64,000 bases of DNA from Chengkuizengella marina (lineage in GTDB: Bacteria > Bacillota > Bacilli > Paenibacillales > KCTC-33759): positions 1 to 64,000 of the forward strand of contig NZ_SIJB01000005.1 of assembly GCF_009910845.1 (NCBI RefSeq), given 5' to 3'. Within the stretch, counting starts at the first letter, position 1; each line of letters opens with the position of its first letter. Below, piece after piece: positions 35,092 to 43,889 of this stretch. The notes below the pieces were generated by a model. It saw nothing but the letters and a program-made list of their open reading frames with translations, ran no database searches and was not told where the DNA came from. A program made the translations under genes and the position numbers.

Positions 35092-36039
35092 ATGTATAAA
35101 TCAGTTGTTGTAGGAACAGGACCATCAGGACTAACTGCTGCTATTTATTTAGCTCGTGCAAATCTTGAGCCTTTAGTTATAGAAGGACCGGAACCAGGTG
35201 GACAGTTAACAATTACTACAGATGTAGAAAACTTTCCTGGATTCCCAGATGGAATTATGGGACCTGAATTAATGGACAACATGCGTAAACAAGCTGAAAG
35301 ATTTGGTGCTAAGTTCAAAACTGGATGGGTGAACAAAATAGATCACTCTAAACGTCCTTTTAAATTATTTTTAGAAGGATCAGAGGAAATTGAGGCGGAA
35401 TCTGTTATTATTTCTACTGGTGCTTCTGCTAAATTACTGGGTATCCCAGGTGAATCAGAGAATATGGGACGTGGGGTAAGCGCGTGTGCAACTTGTGATG
35501 GATTTTTCTTTAGAGGAAAGAAAGTCATCGTTATTGGTGGAGGAGATTCTGCAATGGAGGAAGCAAACTTCCTTACTAAGTTTGCTACAGATGTGAAGGT
35601 TGTACATCGTAGAAATGAATTACGTGCCTCTAAGATTATGCAGGATCGTGCACGTGATAATGACAAAGTAAGTTGGGCGTTAAACAAAACACCGATTGAA
35701 GTTATAGCTGGAGACAATGGTGTAACTGGTTTAAAGGTTAAGGATAATGAAACGGGACAAGATGAAATTATTGAAACAGATGGCATTTTTGTTGCTATCG
35801 GTCATCGTCCAAATACAGGATTTTTAAACGGAATTTTAGAAACAGATGAAGTAGGATATATCCAAGTTAAACCAGGTACTACACAAACGAATGTAGAAGG
35901 TATATTTGCTTGTGGAGATGTTCAAGATAAAATTTATCGTCAAGCCATTACTGCGGCAGGATCAGGATGTATGGCTGCATTAGATGCAGAAAAGTATTTA
36001 GAAGGAAGCGCAGTCCACGACTGGAGTCAAACTTTATAA
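35092..36039 (+). CDS. trxB: Thioredoxin reductase
   Basis: 315 aa. It passes electrons from NADPH through FAD to thioredoxin. FAD loop GTGPSGLTAAIYLA, redox-active CATC in SACATCDGFF (about residue 135), NADPH loop [12 protein letters not shown], and C-terminal GIFACGDVQD. GGGAGG gives best spacing to the ATG at 35092, though 35089 is also possible; the longer frame from 35044 has no RBS. Confidence 0.95.
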   Translation: MYKSVVVGTGPSGLTAAIYLARANLEPLVIEGPEPGGQLTITTDVENFPGFPDGIMGPELMDNMRKQAERFGAKFKTGWVNKIDHSKRPFKLFLEGSEEIEAESVIISTGASAKLLGIPGESENMGRGVSACATCDGFFFRGKKVIVIGGGDSAMEEANFLTKFATDVKVVHRRNELRASKIMQDRARDNDKVSWALNKTPIEVIAGDNGVTGLKVKDNETGQDEIIETDGIFVAIGHRPNTGFLNGILETDEVGYIQVKPGTTQTNVEGIFACGDVQDKIYRQAITAAGSGCMAALDAEKYLEGSAVHDWSQTL

Positions 36040-36056
36040 TACTTACAAAAACAAAA

Positions 36057-36085
36057 GAACTCGCCATCAGGCGGGTTTCTTTTTG
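36057..36085 (+). terminator. Terminator of trxB
   Basis: GAACTCGCC, loop ATCA, GGCGGGTTTC, then a T-rich stretch. Confidence 0.85.
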
Positions 36086-36194
36086 TTTTGCTGATAAGAT
36101 TGAACATTGTCAAAAAAAATCAGTTTTTGACTTAAGGTGTATATCGACTTAATGGTAATATAGTCCATAGTATTCTTTGGCTATTTATAGTGTC

Positions 36195-36223
36195 TTGACC
36201 TAGTTTAAAGCATAGCTTATAGT
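36195..36223 (+). promoter_or_regulatory. Strong promoter 210 nt upstream of glucokinase
   Basis: TTGACC (36195-36200), 17 nt, TATAGT (36218-36223). It predicts a leader of about 205 nt before the gene. A second TTGACC at 36355 has no good -10. Confidence 0.65.
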
Positions 36224-36311
36224 TGGAGTTAAAAGATTGTTTGAATAACCCGCATTAAGCGGAATCAATTAAAGACAGTCATAGTGGATTGGGCATTTAT
36301 TTTTTTAATTT

Positions 36312-36390
36312 AAAAAGTCCCCTTTTCATTATATGATGTCAGCGTAGATTAAGTTGACCAATGTCATCGATGCTGAAAATGGAACTTTTT
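36312..36390 (+). promoter_or_regulatory. Long structured element in the glucokinase leader
   Basis: A 16-nt arm at 36312-36327 (AAAAAGTCCCCTTTTC) pairs at 14 positions with 36375-36390 across a 47-nt loop. A small CCGC/GCGG hairpin lies earlier near 36250. The T-rich 3' arm is followed by AGATTG, not by a long T run. No known riboswitch class is recognised. Confidence 0.4.
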
Positions 36391-36434
36391 AGATTGAATG
36401 TAGTTAAATTAATAAAAAATTTGAGGTGTAAACA

Positions 36435-37385
36435 ATGTCGGAGCAGGTTTATATAGGTGTAGATTTAGGAGGAACAACCGTTAAAGTTGGAATATGTGAT
36501 AGTAAAGGCAAGCTAATTCAAACCCATGAAGGTCCTACGGAATCTGAAGGAGGTTATGAACAAGTTACAGACAATATCACAACCTATGTAAAAAAGATTG
36601 TTGAAGAATCTACTTATAGCTGGGAGAATGTACATGGTATTGGTGCGGGTATTGCAGGATTTGTAGATAAAAAAGGATTAGTAAAGCGAGCGGCTAATTT
36701 AGGATGGGAAAATGTTCATGTGAAGCACATTCTAGAGGAGAAAATAGGAAAGCCAGTCATTGTAAATAATGATGCAAATGTTGCGGCGTTAGGGGAAGTT
36801 TGGAGTGGCGCTGGTGAGGGTGTTTCAGATGTCATTTGTTATACTTTAGGTACAGGTGTTGGTGGTGGTATTATTATAGAAAATAAAATACATCAAGGAT
36901 TCAATGGAATGGCTGGAGAAATCGGTCATATGTCAGTTGTTCCTGATTTGGAAGCAATTCAATGTGGATGCGGACAAAAAGGGTGCCTTGAAACAGTATC
37001 TTCAGCTACAGGTATTATTCGTATGGCTAAAGATGCTGTTGAGAGAGGGGAAAGAACATCTCTATCATTACTAGAGACTATTTCGGCGAAAGATGTTTTT
37101 GATGCGGCGAGAGTAAATGATGAAGTATCCATTCGAATTGTAAAGCGAGCGGCATATTATTTAGGAAGGTCGATGTCTATGTTGGCATTTGTGTTAAATC
37201 CACAAAGATTTATTGTTGGAGGTGGGGTATCAAAAGCAGGGGATATTTTATTTGATCAAATTCGAGAGAATTTTGAGAAATTCACACCAGACGCAATTAA
37301 AGAAGGTGTGGATATCGTTCCGGCAACATTGGGAAATGATGCAGGGATCGTTGGTGCTGCAGGATTAAATTTATTTAAAATTTAG
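36435..37385 (+). CDS. glcK: Glucokinase, ROK family
   Basis: 316 aa. It phosphorylates glucose at O6 in the cytoplasm. ATP motif GVDLGGTTVKVGI at the N-terminus, substrate region VNNDANVAALGE, ROK signature GQKGCLETVSSATG with zinc ligands in CGCGQKGC, and GGGVSKAGD. The short B. subtilis-like GlcK, not the E. coli Glk type. RBS GAGGTG. It is preceded by a 355-bp gene-free region with a strong promoter and structured leader. It seems co-transcribed with rapZ 23 nt downstream. Confidence 0.92.
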   Translation: MSEQVYIGVDLGGTTVKVGICDSKGKLIQTHEGPTESEGGYEQVTDNITTYVKKIVEESTYSWENVHGIGAGIAGFVDKKGLVKRAANLGWENVHVKHILEEKIGKPVIVNNDANVAALGEVWSGAGEGVSDVICYTLGTGVGGGIIIENKIHQGFNGMAGEIGHMSVVPDLEAIQCGCGQKGCLETVSSATGIIRMAKDAVERGERTSLSLLETISAKDVFDAARVNDEVSIRIVKRAAYYLGRSMSMLAFVLNPQRFIVGGGVSKAGDILFDQIRENFEKFTPDAIKEGVDIVPATLGNDAGIVGAAGLNLFKI

Positions 37386-37408
37386 CCTTACTTCAAGGGG
37401 GAGAAATC

Positions 37409-38293
37409 ATGGAGAGCTCCAATCACATAGCTAAATTAGTGATCATAACAGGGATGTCAGGTGCAGGTAAAACTGTCGCTGTTCAATGTTTAGAAGATTT
37501 GGGTTTTTTCTGTGTAGATAATTTACCACCCGTTTTAATTCCTAAGTTTGCTGATTTGATTGAACAATCAAATGGTAGAATTGGCAAAGTAGCGTTAGTG
37601 ATTGATTTAAGAGGAAGAGAGTTTTTTGAAGCATTATCTGACTCTCTAAAATATATAAAGAACAACCATACAATAAAGTGTGAAATCCTATTTTTAGATG
37701 CTACAGACTCTGTTTTGGTGCAAAGATATAAAGAAAGTCGTAGACGTCATCCATTGGCCGCTGAAGGATTACCTCTAGATGGTATTCAATTAGAGCGTAA
37801 ATTGCTTGAGGAATTAAAAGGCTCATCAACTTTGGTTGTGGATACGAGTTATCTAAAATTGGCTGAACTTAAACAAAAAATCACATCTAGTTTTACTAAA
37901 AACCAACAAAATGGGATCCATATTAATGTGATGTCGTTTGGGTTTAAATATGGGACACCTATTGATGCTGATTTAATTTTTGATGTTCGCTTCTTACCTA
38001 ATCCTCATTATATAGAACAGCTTAGACCTCATACTGGAAAAGATACTGAGGTTTATGATTATGTCATGAAGTGGGGAGACACACAAACATTTTTAACGAA
38101 ATTATTAGATTTACTACATTTCTTGATCCCGCAATATATTAAGGAAGGAAAAAGTCAAATTGTGATAGGTATAGGATGTACAGGCGGTAAACATAGATCT
38201 GTTGCTATTGCTGAATATTTAGGGAAAATGATTGGTAATAGTGAGTCAGAAGTGATTAGAGTTAGCCATAGAGATTCAGATAGAGATCATTAG
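37409..38293 (+). CDS. rapZ: RNase adapter / nucleotide-binding protein RapZ (YvcJ)
   Basis: 294 aa. P-loop GMSGAGKTVAV at the N-terminus, then DVRFLPNPHY and the C-terminal IGCTGGKHRSVAIAEYL. In E. coli RapZ controls GlmZ decay; the Bacillus homologue YvcJ has GTPase activity and affects competence. Start ATG after GGGGGAG. First of the conserved rapZ-yvcK-whiA trio. Confidence 0.94.
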   Translation: MESSNHIAKLVIITGMSGAGKTVAVQCLEDLGFFCVDNLPPVLIPKFADLIEQSNGRIGKVALVIDLRGREFFEALSDSLKYIKNNHTIKCEILFLDATDSVLVQRYKESRRRHPLAAEGLPLDGIQLERKLLEELKGSSTLVVDTSYLKLAELKQKITSSFTKNQQNGIHINVMSFGFKYGTPIDADLIFDVRFLPNPHYIEQLRPHTGKDTEVYDYVMKWGDTQTFLTKLLDLLHFLIPQYIKEGKSQIVIGIGCTGGKHRSVAIAEYLGKMIGNSESEVIRVSHRDSDRDH

Positions 38294-38308
38294 TTGGGGG
38301 GAGCTTAT

Positions 38309-39286
38309 ATGGATAGTAACTTAGGGCTTCCTAAAATAGTAGTCATAGGCGGGGGTACAGGTCTTTCTGTTATGTTAAGAGGCTTGAAAAAGAAGCCATT
38401 AGATATTACAGCTATTGTAACAGTAGCTGATGATGGTGGGAGCTCAGGCATTCTAAGATCTGAACTGCAAATTCCTCCACCAGGTGATATTAGGAATGTT
38501 ATAACAGCCCTGGCAGATGCTGAACCCATACTATCTCAAGTTTTATCTCATCGCTTTACAAGTGGGACGGGGCTTGCTGGTCATAGTGTAGGTAATTTAA
38601 TTCTTGCGGCTATGACAGATATTACTGGTGATTTTGTCACAGGTGTAAAAGAACTAAGTAGGGTATTAGCTGTTAGAGGCAGAGTGTTACCTGCTTCCGG
38701 TCAAGCCATAGTTTTAAAAGCAGAGATGGAAGATGGTAGTATTATTGTTGGGGAATCTCAAATCCCAAAAGTGGGTAAAAAGATAAAGAAGGTATTTATT
38801 GAAAAAAGTGAAGTTACTCCATTACAGGAGGCAATTGAAGCGATTAAGGAAGCAGATGCCATTTTGATCGGTCCTGGAAGCTTATATACTAGCATCATTC
38901 CGAATCTATTAGTCCCACAAATAGCGGATACGATCGATCAATCTTCTGCTGTTAAAATATATGTAAGCAATGTAATGACGCAACCAGGAGAAACAGATAA
39001 TTATACGGTAAATGATCACTTACAAGCGATTTATCAACATATAGGACATCATTTTTTTGACTATGTCATTGTAAATAATGAAGATATTCCATCACATGTT
39101 CAACAAAAGTATGCAGAAAAAGGAGCTATACCCGTAAAAGTTGATTTAGATGAGATTATGAAAAACGGTTTTGAAGTCATATCTGACAATCTTGTATTAT
39201 ATAGAACTTATTTAAGGCATGATGCCGAAAAACTGAGCATGCATATTTATAGACTAGTTGAGCGTGGGATGTTAAGGAAGAGGTGA
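38309..39286 (+). CDS. yvcK: Gluconeogenesis factor YvcK/CofD-like protein
   Basis: 325 aa. N-terminal [17 protein letters not shown] is the hallmark of the CofD/YvcK fold. In B. subtilis YvcK is needed for growth on gluconeogenic carbon and for normal cell shape, and binds UDP-sugars. The start at 38309 has GGGGGG upstream; the earlier TTG at 38294 directly abuts rapZ and overlaps that site. Confidence 0.93.
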   Translation: MDSNLGLPKIVVIGGGTGLSVMLRGLKKKPLDITAIVTVADDGGSSGILRSELQIPPPGDIRNVITALADAEPILSQVLSHRFTSGTGLAGHSVGNLILAAMTDITGDFVTGVKELSRVLAVRGRVLPASGQAIVLKAEMEDGSIIVGESQIPKVGKKIKKVFIEKSEVTPLQEAIEAIKEADAILIGPGSLYTSIIPNLLVPQIADTIDQSSAVKIYVSNVMTQPGETDNYTVNDHLQAIYQHIGHHFFDYVIVNNEDIPSHVQQKYAEKGAIPVKVDLDEIMKNGFEVISDNLVLYRTYLRHDAEKLSMHIYRLVERGMLRKR

Positions 39287-39291
39287 TTCGT

Positions 39292-40218
39292 TTGTCCTTT
39301 GCGGCACAAACGAAAAAAGAACTAACAATGATTGAAGTGGATCGCTGCTGTGCAATGGCTGAGCTTTCTGCATTAATCCGTATGAATGGAACGATTAAAA
39401 TAACCAATCAGAGAGTGGTCCTGGATATTTTAACTGAGAATGCAGCTATTGCAAGGAGAATGTATTCTTTAATAAAAAAACAATTTAATATTCATACTGA
39501 AATTTTAGTTCAAAAGAAAATGCGGTTGAAGAAAAATAACGTTTATATTGTTCGAATCCCTGATCAAGTTCAATCACTCTTGTCTGATCTGAAAATTGTA
39601 TCAGAAGGTTTTATTTTTAAAACGAATATTGATCAGCAAATCATTCAAGATACATGTTGTAAAAGAGCTTACTTAAGAGGTGCTTTCCTTGCAGCAGGAT
39701 CTGTTAATAATCCAGAAGGTTCTTCGTATCATCTTGAAATTGCTTCAATGTATGAGGATCATTGTAATGCTCTCTGTGATTTGGCAAATGAATTTGATTT
39801 AAACGCTAGGTGTATTGAAAGGAAAAAAGGATTCATTTTTTACATCAAAGAAGGGGAGAAGATCATTCATTTGTTAAATATTATCGGTGCTCACCAAGCA
39901 TTGCTCAAATTTGAAGATGTTCGAATTATGAGAGATATGCGTAATTCAGTAAACAGGTTGGTAAACTGTGAAACAGCTAATCTTAATAAAACGATTGGTG
40001 CTGCGATGAGACAAATAGATAATATTAAACTGATTCAAGAGACAATGGGTTTGGATCACTTACCAGATAAATTGAGAGAAGTTGCTGAATTAAGATTACA
40101 GCATCCAGATTTAAACTTAACGGAGTTAGGTGAACTTTTAACAGATAAAGTTAGTAAATCAGGAGTGAATCACCGACTAAGAAAAATTGATAAGATAGCA
40201 GACCAGCTTCGAAATTAA
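39292..40218 (+). CDS. whiA: DNA-binding protein WhiA
   Basis: 308 aa. It has a LAGLIDADG-like N-terminal part ([20 protein letters not shown], about residue 120) and a C-terminal helix-turn-helix ([20 protein letters not shown]). WhiA binds the nucleoid and influences division. TTG at 39292 is chosen because the next residues [10 protein letters not shown] match WhiA N-termini and GAGGTG precedes it; the GTG at 39283 overlaps yvcK. Confidence 0.94.
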   Translation: MSFAAQTKKELTMIEVDRCCAMAELSALIRMNGTIKITNQRVVLDILTENAAIARRMYSLIKKQFNIHTEILVQKKMRLKKNNVYIVRIPDQVQSLLSDLKIVSEGFIFKTNIDQQIIQDTCCKRAYLRGAFLAAGSVNNPEGSSYHLEIASMYEDHCNALCDLANEFDLNARCIERKKGFIFYIKEGEKIIHLLNIIGAHQALLKFEDVRIMRDMRNSVNRLVNCETANLNKTIGAAMRQIDNIKLIQETMGLDHLPDKLREVAELRLQHPDLNLTELGELLTDKVSKSGVNHRLRKIDKIADQLRN

Positions 40219-40219
40219 A

Positions 40220-40275
40220 TATCCCAAAAAGTGAAGTAACTCTACATGTTAAATCCTAATATTTTTGGGGATCCT
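40220..40275 (+). repeat. Short copy of the TACCCCAAAAAGTGAAG repeat, copy C
   Basis: TATCCCAAAAAGTGAAG starts two bases after the whiA stop. TCCCAAAAA can pair with TTTTTGGGGA about 24 nt later, so this copy makes a hairpin that may act as the end of the operon. Confidence 0.45.
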
Positions 40276-40307
40276 AGAATTAAGGGGGAAAGTATAAGGG
40301 CACCAAC

Positions 40308-40355
40308 CCCTCTGCCATCGCCTTTATGGCTCGTCAATAGGGGAGTTTTCTTTAT
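40308..40355 (+). terminator. Possible terminator between whiA and the HPr-like gene
   Basis: CCCCT pairs with AGGGG, with an inner GCCAT/ATGGC stem, followed by AGTTTTCTTT. Imperfect. Confidence 0.5.
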
Positions 40356-40423
40356 AGAATTAAAATGTTAATAGTGGTATAATATAAATATTTATAGAAG
40401 TAGTATAGGGGGTATTGAAGTTA

Positions 40424-40693
40424 ATGGTAAATCACCCAGTCGTTGTAAAGTTAAAAACAGGCCTTCATGCAAGACCAGCTGCATTGTTTGTACAAGAAGC
40501 TAATAAATTTTCTTCAGAAATCTTTGTAGAAAAAGATGATAAAAAAGTAAATGCCAAAAGTATTATGGGAATTATGAGTCTAGCTATTAGTTCAGGTACG
40601 GAAATTAATATTAGTGCTGAAGGTTCTGATGCGGAACAAGCTGTAAACGCTCTAGTTGATTTATGCAGCAAGGAAGAATTAGAAACTCAGTAA
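40424..40693 (+). CDS. HPr family phosphocarrier at the crh locus, with both His15 and Ser46
   Basis: 89 aa. The sequence is very close to Crh (LKTGL-ARPAALFVQEAN, DKKVNAKSIMGIMSLA). B. subtilis Crh has Gln15, but this protein has His15 in GLHARP. Ser46 in AKSIMG is the HprK target. Thus it could act in both PTS transfer and CcpA co-repression. The ATG at 40424 lies 11 nt after AGGGGG; a TTG at 40415 is too close to it. The locus after rapZ-yvcK-whiA is that of crh. Whether another HPr exists elsewhere cannot be seen here. HprK is at 22184. Confidence 0.88.
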   Translation: MVNHPVVVKLKTGLHARPAALFVQEANKFSSEIFVEKDDKKVNAKSIMGIMSLAISSGTEINISAEGSDAEQAVNALVDLCSKEELETQ

Positions 40694-40872
40694 TAATGAT
40701 AAACAATGCAAGCCAGTGTTTAACTTCTTAGGAAGCTTAAATGCTGGTTCTTTATTTTCTCCTACATATTAAGTAATTCATTAAAATTTTTATTTTTCAA
40801 TTAGATCTGCAACCTTTTGTTTCCATGTATCGTCTATTTGTTTGAGAGTCTTAAAAAGAGGGGGATTTGCAA

Positions 40873-41628
40873 ATGACGATGAAGTGGAAGCGGTTGTCTA
40901 TATTGGTTTTTACCGGTATTTTAGCTGCATTGACTTGGTTTTTCATTTTACAATTATCAGATGGAAATGGAAAGGTTCAGGCAGAAGAAACGCTAGCTGC
41001 TGACATTAATTCAATCACGGTTACTGGTAAAGGTGAGTTTACAGTTGAACCTGATGTTGCCTTCGTAACAGTAGCCATTGAAACTAAGGGAGATACAGCC
41101 AAAGATTCACAAGAGCAAAATGCTAAGGTAGTGAAAGAAGTAGAGAAGGTAATTTCTGGTACGTATAAACTAAATAACGAAGATATGCAAACCATTAGAT
41201 TTAATGTTTATCCAAAGTATCAGTATAAAGAGAATCAAGCTCCAGTATTATTAGGTTATGAAACAAACCATACTTTGAAAATTACTTATAGAGATTTACA
41301 ACAAATTGGAAAACTATTGGATGACTTAACAAAAACAGGCGTAAATAGAGTACACAACATTGAATTTGGCACGGAAAAATCAGATGAGTATGAATTAGTT
41401 GCTATTGAAAAGGCAATGAACAATGCGAAGAACAAAGCTGAAGTGATTGCAAAAGCGGAAAATAAAAAGATTAAAGGCATCATTCATGTCGTTCAAGGAA
41501 ACCCTAATTTTAGTAATCCATTTCCTGTATATGCAGTGAATGAAGCTGCAATGGATAGCAGCAGGACTTCGATATCTAGTGGACAAATTAAAATTGTAAC
41601 GAATGTTAGTGTGCAGTATGAATTCTAA
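40873..41628 (+). CDS. SIMPL domain (DUF541) secreted protein, copy 1
   Basis: 251 aa. One N-terminal membrane or signal segment (LSILVFTGILAALTWFFILQ), then a SIMPL domain starting ITVTGKGEFTVEPDVAFVTV and ending QIKIVTNVSVQYEF. SIMPL proteins act at the cell surface; their biochemical role is unknown. Start at 40873 has GGGGG 8 nt upstream. About 55-60% identical to the next gene by eye. Confidence 0.82.
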   Translation: MTMKWKRLSILVFTGILAALTWFFILQLSDGNGKVQAEETLAADINSITVTGKGEFTVEPDVAFVTVAIETKGDTAKDSQEQNAKVVKEVEKVISGTYKLNNEDMQTIRFNVYPKYQYKENQAPVLLGYETNHTLKITYRDLQQIGKLLDDLTKTGVNRVHNIEFGTEKSDEYELVAIEKAMNNAKNKAEVIAKAENKKIKGIIHVVQGNPNFSNPFPVYAVNEAAMDSSRTSISSGQIKIVTNVSVQYEF

Positions 41629-41631
41629 AAA

Positions 41632-41660
41632 TACCCTAAAGAGTGAAGAAATGCTTCCTA
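41632..41660 (+). repeat. Short copy of the TACCCCAAAAAGTGAAG repeat, copy D
   Basis: TACCCTAAAGAGTGAAG four bases after the first SIMPL stop, followed by a small ATGCT/AGCAT hairpin. It lies between the two paralogues, while the longer copy follows the second paralogue. Confidence 0.4.
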
Positions 41661-41712
41661 GCATATTTTAAAAATTAGGATAAAAAGTTTATTTCTAAAG
41701 GAGAGAGAAAAG

Positions 41713-42465
41713 ATGCAAATCACAAAAAAAACAGTTTCAATTACTTTATTAAGTATATTATTAGCGGCTGCGGCTTGGATTGGCTTTTTACAAAACTCAG
41801 ATGTAAAAGGAAATGTAATAGCACAGGAAGGACAGACTAAGGGCAATACAATCACGGTAACAGGTAACGGAGAAATTATGGTAGAACCTGATGTAGCTTA
41901 TGTTCAGGTTACAGTTGAAACTAAAGCTGACACAGCTAAAAAATCACAAGATGCAAATGCTAAAAGTATGGAAACTGTTGACAAGATGTTATATGACACT
42001 TATAAATTTGATAAAGAAGATGTAAAAACAACAAGATTTAATGTACAGCCTGAATATCAATATATACAGGATGAAGCACCAAAACTATTAGGTTATAAAA
42101 CAACCCATAGTTTACAAATCACATATAGAGAGATAGATGAGATAGGAAAGTTAGTAGATGATTTGACTAAAGCTGGTGTAAACCGTGTGGACAATATTCA
42201 GTTCGGAACAGAAAAATCAGATGAGTATGAATTACAAGCAATTGAAAAGGCAATGGCAAACGCAAAAGAAAAAGCAGCGGTAATTGCGAAAACGGAGAAT
42301 AAATCGATAAAAGGTATAGTAAATGTGGTCCAAGGTGGAGGTGTATCTATCAGTCCTCTTGGTGGTGCTACTGCTAAATTATATGCTGCTGAAGATTCAT
42401 CTACTTCTATATCATCGGGACAGATTAGTATTACAACACAAGTAACGGTGCAATATGACTTTTAA
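41713..42465 (+). CDS. SIMPL domain (DUF541) secreted protein, copy 2
   Basis: 250 aa. An N-terminal hydrophobic segment (SITLLSILLAAAAWIGFLQ), then ITVTGNGEIMVEPDVAYVQV and shared internal motifs with copy 1 (LGYKTTHSLQITYREIDEIG, AGVNRVDNIQFGTEKSDEYE). A tandem duplication. AAAGGAGAG lies close upstream of the ATG. Confidence 0.82.
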   Translation: MQITKKTVSITLLSILLAAAAWIGFLQNSDVKGNVIAQEGQTKGNTITVTGNGEIMVEPDVAYVQVTVETKADTAKKSQDANAKSMETVDKMLYDTYKFDKEDVKTTRFNVQPEYQYIQDEAPKLLGYKTTHSLQITYREIDEIGKLVDDLTKAGVNRVDNIQFGTEKSDEYELQAIEKAMANAKEKAAVIAKTENKSIKGIVNVVQGGGVSISPLGGATAKLYAAEDSSTSISSGQISITTQVTVQYDF

Positions 42466-42466
42466 A

Positions 42467-42590
42467 TACCCCAAAAAGTGAAGAAGAATTACTTCTATGC
42501 TTATCCCAGTTCTTGGATGAACTGGTGTCGACGTTCTCCACATGGAAGTGGAGTGATCTTAGTTGACAAATACTTTTCAGGGACCCTGGA
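42467..42590 (+). repeat. Dispersed hairpin repeat, copy B (long form)
   Basis: TACCCCAAAAAGTGAAG begins right at the end of the second SIMPL gene. It is followed by CCCAGTTCTTGGATGAACTGG (stem-loop CCAGTTC/GAACTGG), then GTGTCG, CCACATGGAAGTGG, and CTTTTCAGGGA. These ordered blocks match copy A at the left edge of the window. Two hairpins and conserved spacing suggest a structured element. Confidence 0.55.
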
Positions 42591-42701
42591 ACCAATATAA
42601 CAATTGTAACAAGTGAGGGCAAAATCTGAGTAGAATAATCCTATTACTTACAGTGGCCCAGAATAACTTTTATAAAAAGTGAAAAAGAAGACTTGTAACT
42701 A

Positions 42702-42731
42702 AACAGACCGTTCTATTTAGAACGGTCTGTT
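42702..42731. terminator. Terminator hairpin between clpP and the SIMPL genes
   Basis: AACAGACCGTTCT, loop ATTT, AGAACGGTCTGTT; 13-bp perfect stem. It lies just after the clpP stop on the minus strand. The T-tract on that strand is short. Confidence 0.7.
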
Positions 42732-42747
42732 AGTAATTACTTAATAT

Positions 42748-43332
42748 TTATTTCACTTTTTCAATTACTTCGTCTATTAGACCATATTCCTTTGCTTCAT
42801 TCGCACTCATAAAGTAATCACGGTCTGTATCTTTTTGAATTTTCTTTAAAGTTTGCCCTGAACGATCAGCTAAAATACGATTTAATTTGTCTTTCATATT
42901 CACAATTCTCTTTGCTCTGATTTCAATGTCACTCGCTTGACCTTCTGCTCCCCCTAGAGGTTGGTGAATCATGACTTCACTATTAGGTAAAGCATAACGT
43001 TTACCCTTCTCACCAGCTGCTAGTAAGAAAGCTCCCATAGATGCAGCCATACCAACACATATTGTAGAAACGTCTGGTTTAATAAACTGCATAGTATCAA
43101 AAATAGCCATTCCCGCAGTAATGGAACCACCAGGACTATTAATATATAAACTAATATCTTTGTCTGGATCATCAGATGCTAAAAATAACATTTGTGCAAT
43201 GATGGAATTAGCAACGACATCATTTACTGGACTTCCAAGAAAAATAATGCGATCTTTAAGAAGTCTTGAATAAATATCATATGCACGCTCTCCACGATTA
43301 GATTGTTCTACAACCATAGGCACGTAATTCAT
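42748..43332 (-). CDS. clpP: ATP-dependent Clp protease proteolytic subunit
   Basis: 194 aa. Serine protease core with the catalytic Ser in [14 protein letters not shown], His in [14 protein letters not shown], and the Asp further on. It forms a double heptamer ring fed by ClpC/ClpX/ClpE. AGGTATA-type RBS before ATG at 43332. A CtsR operator overlaps its promoter. It is transcribed against the flanking SIMPL genes. Confidence 0.96.
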   Translation of the reverse strand: MNYVPMVVEQSNRGERAYDIYSRLLKDRIIFLGSPVNDVVANSIIAQMLFLASDDPDKDISLYINSPGGSITAGMAIFDTMQFIKPDVSTICVGMAASMGAFLLAAGEKGKRYALPNSEVMIHQPLGGAEGQASDIEIRAKRIVNMKDKLNRILADRSGQTLKKIQKDTDRDYFMSANEAKEYGLIDEVIEKVK

Positions 43333-43386
43333 AAAATATACCTCCCCAATTTATTGAAATGAATTTTTAAATATCATGTAGTATAC

Positions 43387-43416
43387 ATCATAACGCAAAA
43401 GCACACTAAAGGTCAA
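43387..43416 (-). promoter_or_regulatory. clpP promoter
   Basis: Read on the minus strand: -35 TTGACC (43416-43411) and -10 TATGAT (43392-43387), 18-nt spacer. The -35 lies inside the CtsR operator. Confidence 0.7.
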
Positions 43417-43438
43417 GAAAGGTCAAACAAAGATCAAA
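43411..43438 (-). promoter_or_regulatory. ctsR_box: CtsR operator of clpP
   Basis: Plus-strand heptads GGTCAAG and GGTCAAA are separated by AAA, followed by a third, weaker GATCAAA. This matches the known CtsR direct-repeat site (A/GGTCAAANANA/GGTCAAA). It covers the -35, so CtsR would block clpP and be released by heat. Confidence 0.85.
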
Positions 43439-43456
43439 AAAAATGATTCAAATTTA

Positions 43457-43531
43457 TGGCGCGCTCGCGAGGAATTGAACCTCGATCTCAGGTTCCGGAG
43501 ACCTGCGTCATATCCATTGGACCACGAGCGC
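43457..43531 (-). tRNA. tRNA-Arg (anticodon CCG)
   Basis: On the minus strand, acceptor GCGCTCG pairs with CGAGCGC, the anticodon loop is CTCCGGA on a CAGGT/ACCTG stem, the T arm has GGTTCAATTCC, and CCA is encoded. 75 nt. Only one gene copy is seen here. Confidence 0.92.
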
Positions 43532-43701
43532 AAAGTATAAGTACACAGTACTTGATATTATATGATATACATCATTTAAAATCAATACATTCAATTTATA
43601 AAATCAGTTTATTTAGCAGACTTAAAAGCTTTACATTCTTATACTAAAGAGTTATAATTATTTTGAAGCTATTTGAATGGCTGTTTATTTTTTTGTCATA
43701 G

Positions 43702-43737
43702 TGGGACTTAAAATGATTATGTGGGACTTATATGGTC
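43702..43737 (+). promoter_or_regulatory. CggR operator of the gap operon
   Basis: TGGGAC-N6-TGAT-N4-TGGGAC-N6-GGTC. This has the same architecture as the known CggR site CGGGACN6TGTCN4CGGGACN6TGTC, and GTGGGACTTA is repeated exactly 20 bp apart. It lies 150 nt upstream of the cggR-type gene. A TTGTCA at 43693 could be the -35. Confidence 0.8.
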
Positions 43738-43889
43738 CAATGCAGTGAATCAACTCTAAACACCTAGGTATAGTCAAAGCTGGCCAAATATTTGCAATTC
43801 ATGAATTCTCATTTTTTAACTAGTTCGTAATAGAAGATGAGTTTTTACGGAATGTTAATACAGGATGAATTGATTTGGAGTGAACACGA

